From NCBI GenBank assembly GCA_037074705.1, contig CM073594.1:64600509-64664508 (forward strand): a stretch of DNA of 64,000 nucleotides, given 5' to 3'. Position numbers and translations under genes: made by a program. This stretch comes from Zhengitettix transpicula. Its lineage: Eukaryota; Arthropoda; Insecta; Orthoptera; Tetrigidae. This document shows positions 1 through 9,545 of the stretch, piece after piece (position 1 is the first letter of the stretch; the number at the start of each line of letters is the position of its first letter). Below the pieces are notes generated by a model, which was given only the letters and a program-made list of their open reading frames with translations, was not told the DNA's origin and did no database searches.

Positions 1-247
1 TAAGAAGCAAATGTTTGTCCTTAAAATTAATACATTGCGGGAGTTCCAATAGTGTGTACTTATTTTTAATCAAAAATAGTTAATTTGACACTCAACACGA
101 GAGGTGAGTGACGTAATACTTCATTCAGAAAATCAATTATTCTTGCTTTCGTTCGTGCCGTATATGAAATAGAAAATAATAACTAAACAATGAAGCCAAT
201 ATGTCAGAACGAAGTATTGATGAATTTATACGTAAAATAATTTCAAT

Positions 248-282
248 ACAACGTTTCGCCCACAATTTTTCCGGTTACAGCT
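248..282 (-). ncRNA. Eroded hammerhead-like motif, inverted partner of the one at 359
   Basis: On the minus strand the GAAACGTTG 3' half is intact, preceded by a C/A-rich hairpin loop like that of the plus-strand copy at 359-395. The CTGANGA half has become CTGTAAC, so cleavage activity is unlikely. Together with the plus-strand copy it forms a head-to-head pair about 75 bp apart. I infer a decayed foldback derived from a Penelope-like element or retrozyme. Confidence 0.4.
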
Positions 283-358
283 GTCATAAGTCGCAGTTCA
301 TGACACTAAATTTATATTTCTTCTTCTAATTTAACATATACATTTATATGTATATTTC

Positions 359-395
359 CTGAAGAAGTCCCGAAATTGTGGACGAAACGATGCAT
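359..395 (+). ncRNA. Hammerhead ribozyme-like motif
   Basis: The motif reads CTGAAGA (359-365), then a stem II candidate GTCC/GGAC around the loop CGAAATTGT, then GAAACGA (384-390). CTGANGA and GAAA are the two invariant core strands of hammerhead ribozymes. A very short stem III (AC/GU type) is known in Penelope-like element ribozymes. Here the expected GTH triplet is GAT-like, so the cleavage site may be damaged. Confidence 0.5.
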
Positions 396-960
396 AGAAA
401 TATTTTTTTTTTGTTTAATCAATCAATCCTTTCTTTCTGAAATATTGACTGTTATGTGTATTTATTAAATGATAATTGTCAGATTATATTAAATATAAAA
501 TATTGTTATTAAATATTTATTCAACTATTAAAGAATTGTAGTATACCAACAGTATTTTAATAGGGCTTCCAGACGAACTTATCAACTGAATAAAATAACT
601 TAATATTATCAAGTCGTTGTTTCTTAACATTTTTCATTCAATACCGAAGAAGAATCGGAGGCAGCCAGGAATCTCGGATGAAACGTTGCGCAACTTGCTA
701 TAATAATACCTGGTTTGAATCGGATACAGACTCGAGGATTTTCCAGTCCCAGTTACATCAGTATTTGTCGTAGTTACCCCGAGGGGATAGTATTTCTTAC
801 ATGGTTACATTATACGCTGACAAGATTCGCCTCGACAGAGACAAATACCTTGACGATTCCTTCTCAGTCTGACGGCTTTGCTATTAATCCTCTACGTCTT
901 TACCTCTCTCGTGTCTCCTTAGATTTGATTGCAATTGTATGGTTATATATTTTTGTGTAA
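396..960. other. Unassigned AT-rich stretch
   Basis: No gene is supported. Around 640-700 there is a weak relative of the hammerhead motif: an ACCGAAGAAG start and a GATGAAACGTTGCGC end separated by a disrupted hairpin. Nothing else is recognised. Confidence 0.4.
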
Positions 961-961
961 T

Positions 962-1257
962 TAGGGGAAAGCTGCGTCCCCACAGCAAACTCCTCTCCCG
1001 CTATCGGAAGGACGTGGGACAAGTACCAAATGCCCGACCTACCTGATGCAGGTTTATCTAGGGTTTTCCCTGCATCACTTTTAGGCGAATTGCTTGGTAG
1101 GATCCTTAAACCATAGCCCGGGGGTCCCAGTTAACCCTTGGTAACCTTTCTTTACCCTTCCGCATCCCCCCTTTCAAATACCTTTCTATGCTATTAAAGG
1201 GGAGTTGCCACCATGTGGATTACCCTCATGTAGCCTGACCTGTTACCCTTAAAAAAA
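962..1257 (+). mobile_element. SINE-A copy, 5'-truncated
   Basis: This is the 3' half of the interspersed repeat called SINE-A here. It starts in the 'ctgcgtccccacagc' segment and ends 'atgtagcctg...' plus a run of seven A (1251-1257). The same text recurs at 2892, 26968, 31695, 37629, 48260, 53477 and 54003 in both orientations. It contains a perfect 9-bp inverted repeat, TGATGCAGG (1044-1052) with CCTGCATCA (1069-1077), which would fold as a hairpin. The 3' poly-A and 5' truncation point to retrotransposition. I do not recognise the family. Confidence 0.8.
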
Positions 1258-1650
1258 GATCCTTCTGCCTTTTCTATCACAACTGTATATGTTTATGTTG
1301 CGTGAACACGAAATCAGTTCTCGTTGATGTACCGTAACGTGTAAACGCGTTGACCGATTTGGAACATTCTGCTGTCCCGTTTTGACAGGACACAAATGTT
1401 CTTCTAATGCAATGCAAGTTAATTCAGTCCATAGGGAAATATAACACAGTGTGAGTACGCGATCTTTAAAAGTTTAGAAGAAAGTATTTTTAACTATAAA
1501 ATATCAACGGTGTTAATTATTAAAAACATACCACGTAACGTTTCTGCAAAGTAAATTCAAGAAAATTAGTTACAGCGACATAGACAAAAGCATAGATGTT
1601 GACAAAAAAAATTAAAGACGGCACCTTGAAAGTAAATTATCATAGATATC
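1258..1650. other. Unassigned spacer
   Basis: AT-rich spacer. I see no coding, RNA or repeat signal that I can defend. Confidence 0.3.
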
Positions 1651-1653
1651 TCT

Positions 1654-1769
1654 GGAATTGTTCTCGGGTTTCCAACCGAGTATTGGTTTATAAGAACTAC
1701 GTTTCTTCTAGGTGAAGATGTCGACGGTGCTAGTCGACGAAACGTCACTCGAATCCCGAGAACAATCCC
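1654..1769 (+). repeat. Foldback unit enclosing a hammerhead-like motif (family D)
   Basis: A 15-nt arm GGAATTGTTCTCGGG (1654-1668) is matched by its reverse complement with one mismatch at 1755-1769. The hammerhead-like motif at 1712-1746 lies between them. Downstream is the phrase 'cgccgggaaaac', also present after the motifs at 17176 and on the minus strand near 43505. The same layout with a different arm sequence occurs at 43388-43493, so the outer stem appears conserved in pairing rather than in sequence. Probably part of a Penelope-like element terminal repeat. Confidence 0.6.
1712..1746 (+). ncRNA. Hammerhead ribozyme-like motif with perfect 6-bp stem II
   Basis: Core strand one reads GTGAAGA (1712-1718), one base off CTGANGA. 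Stem II is GTCGAC/GTCGAC around the loop GGTGCTA. Core strand two is GAAAC (1739-1743), followed by GTC (1744-1746), a classical cleavage triplet. The C-to-G change at the first core position should abolish or weaken activity. Otherwise the fold is intact. Confidence 0.55.
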
Positions 1770-1799
1770 AGCAGCTTATTCGCCGGGAAAACCTACGGA

Positions 1800-2570
1800 A
1801 ATTAATAATAGATATTTTGGATTTTTAAAGTGCCAGTTGCTTTCATGTTAGATTTAATATAAGTCAATTGGAAAATAATTCTACATAGCTGGTGTCTGCG
1901 TCTAAAATGTTGGTATTATGCCAATCGCAAGAACGTTAGTTAATAATATACGAAGTACTGTGATGTTATGAAGATTCGGAATCGCTGAGAAGAGCAATGA
2001 GGAGGAAACCGACAGTAATATTGCTGATGACTTAAAAAAAAAGGAAATATGTTTAACCAGTTGTCGCCCCGCAGGCAACTCGTCAGACCGGAAATTAACT
2101 CTGTGTGAAAAGTCACATTTAGTTATTAGAGCAGTGAGTCGATTTCCGGTGTCTGTTATTAACGAAGGCTTTCCATATGGTTTGTTTTCCATGCGTTGGC
2201 GTTTTAGCGGGAGTCCTCGCCTATAAATAATCGTCTCCGAGGGCTCCTTTTGCCTCCTGGAGTGTCCATTGTGTGACTCAGAACTATGTAGTCACACATT
2301 CAACTAAAATTCTAACCCAGACAGGCTTCAAGGAAAGTAATTAGTTATTAGACCTTCAGATCCCTCCAGTCAGAAAAGGACGAATAATTGATCTTCCTAT
2401 TACTGACATTTAAATTAAACAACCAGACTTGTCAATGTAAAATTTTAGGCACGTTTCTATAAATTCAGACTATAATGAGTTAAAACTTTTAATTTAACAA
2501 ATGTGACGTAGTATGAATGCTTTTTTTCAAAAAACGCCATTAACTGAGAAGTCTTTCAATGTTATAAGAG
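1800..2570. other. Unassigned spacer
   Basis: No supported gene. Open frames on both strands are short and show no recognisable domain or codon signature. Confidence 0.3.
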
Positions 2571-2575
2571 GGGTG

Positions 2576-2757
2576 ACCAGACCATGGATTACCTTATACA
2601 TAGTCTATCCATACACACACACACACACAAACACAAGATCGCTATTAGAAGGGGACTAGTACGAAAGAGTCCAACCTACTTAGTAGGTTAAAGCTATGGG
2701 TTTCCGTGAATCGCATTTAGACGAATTACCCGGTAGGATCCATAAACTATAACCAGT
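2576..2757 (+). mobile_element. Degenerate SINE-A fragments
   Basis: A diverged tail segment (catggattacc...tacatag, about 2580-2615) runs into a short CA repeat. It is followed at about 2683-2755 by a diverged body segment containing the 'cccggtaggatcc' signature. The order tail then body implies two separate fragments rather than one copy. Confidence 0.5.
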
Positions 2758-2891
2758 AAAGCACTACTAAATCCTTCATGTCCCTTACACGTCCCCTCTT
2801 TTCTTTCACTTCCCATGCGAATAAGGATTGGCCACCGTCTAGATGACAGTCATTTGGCCCGTGAACGGAAAAAAGAAAGAGGAACGACAGT

Positions 2892-3390
2892 TTTTTATTT
2901 TTCAGGTGTAGACTAGCTATGTATAGGGTAATACACATAGTGGCAACTCCCCTCTTATAGCATAGGAAAGGGATTTGAACGGGGGGATGCGGAAGGGTAG
3001 AGGAAGGTAGCCAAGGGTTAACTAGAGCCCCCGGGCAATATTTTAAGGATTCTACCCGGCATTCGCCTAAAGAAATGCAGGACAAACCCTAGAAAAACCT
3101 GCATCAGGTAGGTCGCGCATTGGGTATTTGTCCCACGCCCTTCCGATAAGGGAGAGGAGTTTGCAGCATTCCCTTATCCGTGCCTCGACCAGTTTAGGAG
3201 GCAGCTGGCCGACTATTCCAATGGGAATAGCGGAGGTGCCTCGGCTTGTGGGAATCTTAGTTCAGAAACGGAGAGGAAAAGGCATCCCCAAAGGTAGTCC
3301 CTTCGTGTGTTTCCTACAAGGTTCTGCCTGCGAGAGAACATCCCTCGCAGGTACCGCCTGCGAGAGAATAGCCCTCGCAGACAGTGCTCT
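2892..3390 (-). mobile_element. SINE-A copy, near full length, two 5' hairpins
   Basis: In the sense (minus) orientation this copy runs from two hairpin units (3358-3380 and 3328-3350, each CTGCGAG...CTCGCAG, 30 nt apart) through the body to an A-rich tail (the T-rich run at 2891-2902 on plus). An internal segment present in the copies at 31695 and 37629 (between 'gggaatagcgg' and 'aggtgcctcgg') is deleted. It belongs to the subfamily whose 3' end reads 'ccctatacatag' instead of 'ccctcatgtag'. Confidence 0.8.
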
Positions 3391-3407
3391 CCCCCGGAAC
3401 CTTAATG

Positions 3408-3511
3408 TTTTTTTTTAGGGCAACAGGCTACATGAGGGTAATCCACGTTGGGCAACTCCTCTTTAATAGCATAGGAAGGGATTTGAAAGGGGGGATGCGG
3501 AAGTGTAGTAA
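3408..3511 (-). mobile_element. SINE-A 3' fragment adjacent to another copy
   Basis: A poly-T run (3408-3416) followed by 'caacaggctacatgagggtaa' and the body to about 3511. It abuts the 5' end of the copy at 2892-3390 and has the same orientation. The same tail-to-head arrangement is seen at 53477/54003. Confidence 0.75.
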
Positions 3512-4830
3512 ATTAAGATTCCTATATATCTTATATAGGTCAGTTTACCTGCAAGGGTTTTCGGAGAAAGTCCTCTAACGGAAAGAAAATTTAGACTCAA
3601 TCTGAACACACTAGTGAAAGTACGGTAGTGTATTGTTGTAAAGTGATAGTGCTCCGTTATAAACTAAAGTAAAATTGGTAACATTTATTCTCTTCTTAGA
3701 TAGGTAAATAGTTATTTAATCTCTATTTTCAGATATATTTCCACTATTCTTCCTTTCAGGTCAGTACAATATTAATTATTTCATTAGCTTTTTCAAAATT
3801 AACCTGTAATTAATATAATTTATAGTTGAAATAATGTCCCTAAACCTAGCTTATATTTTGTATTTACTCTAATTTCTTTTATTGTCACTTCTTTTATTTA
3901 ATTTGTAATTAAACTGTAATTTCATGCATCTGCCACAGGACAAAACCGTCCATTCGTAGATTAAATAAAAAAATACTTATATTGTATTTGAGTTAAATAG
4001 CGTTTCACAACATTTCTATTCAAAACCAGTTCTGTTGTACACGGTTTTAATAATTCATTATTAAAATTGGATAAATTTAAGTGTTTTGTATTTAACATTA
4101 TGATACTATAAATATTTCTAAAGAAAAAAAGCTACTTTTAATTAATGTGTGTTTTACTTCCGCGTAACGTACAATTTCTGACACTCATTCGTGTTTCTGT
4201 GCACGACCTATGGAGTACGACGTCACGGTAATGCTAACTCTATCGCAACATGGCAGAAGCTCAATATTAAATGGAGTTAGGCCGTCTCAATAGAATGCTT
4301 CCAAGGCCGAACTGTTGTTATTGCCACGACAGAAGCCACTTCTCGATTTTTAGCGTCAGGGTTGGAAATAAGTCGAAACGCCCATTGGCGGACCAACCCT
4401 GTATTGAAAATGGCGTGACGTGGAGAGGCGAGAGTTTGCGTGTCTCGGGGCACTGAAAGCTTCTCTCCCCCACCCTCTCCTTTGTCTCTTCCAGCCCTTC
4501 GCATTTCAGGAATAATATTATTCCCGCCGTATTCCATTAGCACCTAAGTTTTCCCGCAGCTTTATGAACGGATAACATTAAAATGGGAGCGAATCTGCAT
4601 AGATGTACAGCGTATCGAGACCTTATCACACATTCGTGCTTTTAACAGCGGTCTGGGACGAAGAATTTATGTTTCTTAGACTGGCATTTTACGTAGATTA
4701 AAAGTGTCAAGCGGTTTAGGCTACTAAGAAATACTTATCACATCCGCCCCCCCCCCCCCCGCCCTTTATTTAAAGGCGTGGCGATTGTCCGTTCATAAAT
4801 GATTTACATGCCTTTTACGTCATTACTCCG
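3512..4830. other. Unassigned, with a poly-C tract
   Basis: No gene supported. A homopolymer run of 14 C lies at 4747-4760. The segment at about 4240-4560 is less AT-rich, but I see no domain in its open frames on either strand. Confidence 0.35.
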
Positions 4831-4834
4831 GTCA

Positions 4835-5560
4835 ACATGAAAATAAAATCAATGAGAAAATACACATAAAAATACATAAGTCAGAAAATTATACAAACAA
4901 ATGATTAAAAATCAGAGAATTTCATACGTGAGAAATTCAAAAGTGAGAAAAGTACAGAAGTGTGAAAAATATAAGAGTAAAAAAAAATACAAAACTGAGA
5001 AGAATACAAAAAGTGAGAATACGAAAGTGCCGAAAATAGGAATGAGAAAATACATAGGCGGGGAAATTAAATAATTGTGAAAAATTAATAAATACGTGTA
5101 ATACTCAAAACGAAGAGTCAAAATTACAGAAATAATTCTTGAGCAAAAAATAGCTAATGAAAAACATACGTAATTCATAAATTTTTCAAATTAAAAACGT
5201 TTTAATAAGAGGCATAAATAAAAACGTACGTATATGAGAACATGCGCAAATAAAAAGTGCGTATAAAGTGGGGAAAAAAATACTTAAGTGAAAAAATTTA
5301 CAAAGAAGAAAAAATATATTAATGAGACGCATATGAGAGTGGAAAGACAATAAGTACGGCAACAAATGACAGAAGTATCTGATAAAATTAGATAAAGGAA
5401 AAACAGTTAAATAAGAAACTGTAGAAATTGAAAGTACTAAAATCATTATGTACGTAAATGGAAAATACATAAACGAGAAAAGTCGATCGACGATCAAATT
5501 ACAAAACAGAAAAATATATGTATATGAAAAAAATAATAAATCGCATAAATGAAATGACAT
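4835..5560 (+). repeat. Decayed purine-rich tandem array
   Basis: About 700 bp built from variations on 'gagaaaatacaaaagt', spaced irregularly by roughly 12-20 nt: agtgagaaaagtaca, gtgtgaaaaatataa, actgagaagaatac, agtgagaatacgaa and others. Strand asymmetry is strong, with A and G on the plus strand and little C. The long minus-strand open frames here are low-complexity F/L/Y/S translations of this array, not genes. Confidence 0.6.
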
Positions 5561-5570
5561 GAAGTAGTTT

Positions 5571-6310
5571 TTCCTGTCGATCAAATCCATCCATCCACGT
5601 TTCAGTTGGCGCCTTCATTGTAATCGCTCAAACCTCAAGTAGTTATTCCTCGCTTGCTTGTTTGTGTTTTTGCGAACGCTTTCCCCACATGTCTATCTAT
5701 TTTAAGGCTTTGCAGAATCTGGCGCCACCATTCCACTCGCGTGCGTGGGAAGCGTGCGCAAAAACCCATCGCAGTTTATCAAAGCAAGAAAAAGAGATTG
5801 TCAACAACGAGACCAACGTTATTGAATATTTGCCAATTTTTATTTTACGACTCGCATTTGCCAACGTGTCTCACTTTATGGACGAAAGTGTTGTGAACAT
5901 TACCTTGTCTATCGTAGTTTGTTTCTATATGAGTTATAGATTCAGTATTCTGAAGACCTCCGCTAAATGCCCACACACACAAGTGTTTCTTCCTTTATTA
6001 GAACAGTCGGACTCGTCACGGTGAATTCTCATTAATAGATTTTTCTGCTATTATTCGTCATCTATCAACACGCGCCGCCTTCCATTTTTCAAGTTGTCCA
6101 TCTAATGACGCTGTGTTAAAATGTCTCGCCCCTCGGTGGTCGGCTATTGTCGTACAATTTTGACGGCTTGTACCGAGAGAGCTCGTGGGTTTCTTTTAAG
6201 AGTGACATCCGGCACGCGCGACTTCTCCAAATAAGTCCTGGCGCCTGCGAGAAACTACAAGTCACTTCAATTCATTAGGGAACATAAAAATAAACCCTAC
6301 TCCTGTGTGG
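5571..6310. other. Unassigned spacer
   Basis: A plus-strand open frame of about 120 codons (5662-6024) exists, but I recognise no domain in it. I treat it as chance. Confidence 0.3.
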
Positions 6311-6320
6311 AAGATACTCC

Positions 6321-6345
6321 ACACACACACACATATATATATATT
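6321..6345. repeat. CA/TA microsatellite
   Basis: A short run of CA units passes directly into TA units. A second short TA run lies at 6585-6608. Confidence 0.7.
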
Positions 6346-6659
6346 ATAAGAGATCCAGGGATCCTAATAGAGAACGAGGTTTTAAACCTTGTTTCAAACT
6401 CTCTTATAATTGTGTTATGTATTTGCAGATAAGAGTTGGCGATTGGTCTAGAATTTTTTTAATAACTCTGTTACCAATATCTTTCAATAGTTTATCCACA
6501 TATTTTTTATATCACTAATGTTCTGTAGTATTTCGTATTCTTCCTGTGGACACTGAAACGGTTTATTTGAAGGTCTCAAACGTGTATATATATATACATA
6601 TATATATTTGAATTGTTTGATAAATCCATTATAGCGGTCTGATCGAACAAAGCAACAAT

Positions 6660-7480
6660 GGAGAAGCGAGCTCGCTTGCTTTGTCGAAAAGTCGAAAATG
6701 GCGTATGCGCGCTCAAACCCGTGAGCACGTGGATAGTGAGTTGGCGGAGAAACATTACGAGGAGCAGAACAAGTAATATAACTTGAGCAGAGACTAGACA
6801 TCGTCAATGTATAACTAGTTAAAGTTGTAAATTAATACAAAGAAAACATTCACGGAAGTATTGCAGCGTAAATATTGGAAAGTAAGAGCAGTTTTCGTCA
6901 GAATAGTACTTTCCAAAATCTTCGCGGAGAAATTAATCTAGGAGAACATTGGTAAATTATTGTGGAGCGGAGCAATCAACGGAATACAGCCAATCGTGCC
7001 AAATTTTAAAGTGAAGTGGATAATCAGTGAAAACCAAGGCCTGATATTAAATAATTAAAGAGTGTAAAAGTGTCCGAACGAGGTAAAATTAATTGTTCTG
7101 GTACCAGACCGACGGTCCGTAAGTAACATAATTTTGAATAATATTGTAAACGCAAATTAAAGGATAAAGTCAGATTTCGTTCTCTTTTAATTGTCAATCA
7201 AAGTTAATTTCTTTCATTCTATCGACATATTCTTTAGGTAAATTGTGAACTGTTTTGTTAATAAGATTTTAAATCAATTTTTTTGTGTTCATTATCAAAC
7301 CCAGTAAAGTCCCTGAGAGAACAGATCTCAAATTTTGTTTGTAATTATCTTTTATTGCCACAAAATAAAATAAATATTTTTGTTTGTTTATTGTTAATAA
7401 GTTTTTCATTTATATTAAACCATCATATTTAATCATTCCGTTAAATTAATTAAAGCCAAACTTTTATTTATTGCATAAAT
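6660..7480. other. Unassigned; possible UTR- or LTR-like sequence
   Basis: The region at about 6840-7130 has a UTR-like composition and ends in a GTAAGT donor-like site near 7120. It precedes the possible primer-binding site at 7481. I can support neither a host UTR nor an LTR, because no partner LTR or coding region is visible. Confidence 0.2.
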
Positions 7481-7500
7481 GGCTACCACAACGTGGGGCA
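7481..7500 (+). other. Possible retroelement primer-binding site
   Basis: The sequence TGGCTACCACAACGTGGGGC closely resembles the tRNA-Lys-type primer-binding site TGGCGCCCAACGTGGGGC of LTR retroelements. No matching gag or pol frames follow. It could be a decayed solo fragment or coincidence. Confidence 0.25.
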
Positions 7501-7538
7501 AATGAATTAAACGATTATCTAACTTTTATTTATTACAA

Positions 7539-7560
7539 TATATATATATATATATATATA
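7539..7560. repeat. TA microsatellite
   Basis: An uninterrupted TA run of about eleven units. Confidence 0.9.
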
Positions 7561-8569
7561 GTTAAAAATTGTACAATATATTTTTCTGTCATTTTACCAC
7601 GGGTAAAGGGAAAAGTTAGACCCACCGCTGCAACACTACGAGTGTCTTTTACTTCCAGTTTTCCTCAATATTTTTATTTAATATTTAAATATTCCGACGG
7701 AGTTCCCTTTTTGTGGATGTCACCAAATTTCCCTACTTCGTATTTTATGGAGACAGGGAGTCTGGGTGTCCCTGTCTCTCCTGAAACCTGCAGAAACCAT
7801 CTGTTCTGTCGAAATGGGGTCGCTTTATTACCTGTAAATCCCGTCACATGCTCCTCACCGGACTGTTTTAAATTTTATAAATTTCTCTCTTCTTCACTCT
7901 GTCACAAAACATGTTCCACATGCTAAATAAAATTATAGTTTCAACGAAAAAAAAATTTAATCGCGTCAAAGTACGTACCTTAACATATACAAATTTTCCA
8001 AGACACTTCGCTGACACGAAGATTACTGTTTGATTAAAGTGTGGGTGGGGATTTGAAGTCCTGTAAGAGCGAGATGTGAGGTGGGTGTCTGTCCTTGGGA
8101 AGGGAAGCTGCACATCTGCATTTCATCCCCGGCGGCTCAGACAGCAAGGGTGAGCTGGTACAGTCGCCTCCTTAAAAGCGTCCGTCTTCGTCGTTCTTTG
8201 ATTCACGGTTTTTACCTACTGCCATGGTGAGCCCCTCTAATGGCCTGTAATTTATCAAACCCTTCCAGTTCTCACTCTCTCCTGATTCCCAACTGTTTTT
8301 GCAGTTTTCAAGTATAGACTTCAAATGGTCTCTTTAAGAATGTCTTTCGCAGAACCGTCACCACAATCATCCTGAACGAGAGATTAGCCGATTTGTATTT
8401 CTCGACAGTAGTTAGTTATTATTGATAAATTGCGGGCAAAGGAGAAATCTACGGGTTCTCTTCGAATCGAAACAAAACAGACTAGCGACTGCCAAGTTTA
8501 AGATTTTTACCAAGGCTGCAAATTCATTTTTTGATTTTCATTACTTTCTCACCTGAGGAAATCACCAAG
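7561..8569. other. Unassigned spacer
   Basis: No supported gene. Open frames on both strands are short and unrelated to any family I recognise. Confidence 0.3.
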
Positions 8570-8900
8570 ACAAATTATTCATTACATACATATAATACAA
8601 CAATGAAGTTTACTACAATGAACGCTACTCTCTACTAAAGCCTCAGCCAAACGACAATTTCATAAATTAAAGTACATATGCGACTCCCTCAGTCAATAAC
8701 ATGTTGCTTCGTTGGTCTCCAAACGACGAAAAATTTATTTAAAATATACAAACCATTTCCTCAGTAACATGATGTGTTTTCAATGATATCATAACGACAA
8801 GAACATTTATTGAAGTACATATGCGACTCCCTCAGTCAATTACATGCTTCTTGCGTGTAGCCCGAACGACGATTAATTTCATTATTGGCACCAGTAGACG
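8570..8900. repeat. Tandem family C, about 80-bp units
   Basis: Units contain 'acatatgcgactccctcagt' (near 8657 and 8819), with a more diverged unit between them (ccatttcctcagtaacatga near 8755) and perhaps an older one near 8590. Each unit continues into 'aacgacga...attta'. The same unit plus at least 150 bp of 3' flank recurs at 35180, so this is an interspersed element that has been locally amplified. Confidence 0.6.
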
Positions 8901-9470
8901 AGGTAAACCGACGATAACAATCACTTGGAAAATTATCTGGCCCATGCTGAATACAAAATAAAATTTAGAACTTCCTGTGTTTTGAATCGTCACATCAAAC
9001 ATAAAGAAATACAGCCGATACACGTACAAATAAGAACAATACGCAATATAAAAAAATAAATACATAAATATATGTATATAAAATAGATTGATAGAGAATA
9101 CTAAAAGAGCAGTTTCGTGTTTGAATTGAATTGACCACTTCGCGTCATCATGCTTTCAGTACGTCTATATATTAAAATAAGCTTATTGCATATCATTAAA
9201 ATACTATTGAATAAATTCTGGTTGATGAAGAATCGAGATTTTTCCCTCTTTGCCTAAAAAATGATATTTTTCAGCGAACTCGCGAAGGTTAACTAGAATC
9301 TCGCGTATTTTCTACGCAGACAGGAACAAAAATAATATATTTAAGATTTGAAGATACTATTTAGACTTAAAATGAATATTATTTTTAATTACAGCTGATT
9401 TAAAGTGTACACTTAATTTCAGTCCTTAACCCGATTAATTTATATGCCGGGTGTGTGTTAGACAGTCTTT
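8901..9470. other. Family C 3' flank and unassigned spacer
   Basis: Bases 8901-9000 align by eye with 35290-35395 (phrases 'aaaataaaatttagaactt' and 'ttttgaatcgtcac'). The rest is unassigned. Confidence 0.35.
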
Positions 9471-9478
9471 TGAAAGCA

Positions 9479-9545
9479 CCATGGTATATTATGGTGGACC
9501 TAAATTAGTACCCTGAGGTACTCCAATTAGTGGTCCATCCACATC
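9479..9545 (-). pseudogene. Scrap of reverse transcriptase
   Basis: The minus strand translates to GPLIGVPQGTNLGPP followed by a stop. This matches the GVPQGS-x-LGP motif of reverse transcriptases of non-LTR elements. The expected continuation (LLFxxYINDL) is absent. At about 15 residues the call rests on one motif and could be chance. Confidence 0.35.

Noticed and set aside
4912..5590. Minus-strand frames of 88 and 134 codons, rich in F, L, Y and S, membrane-like
   Set aside because: They are the complement of the purine-rich decayed array. Hydrophobicity is a by-product of T-rich codons.
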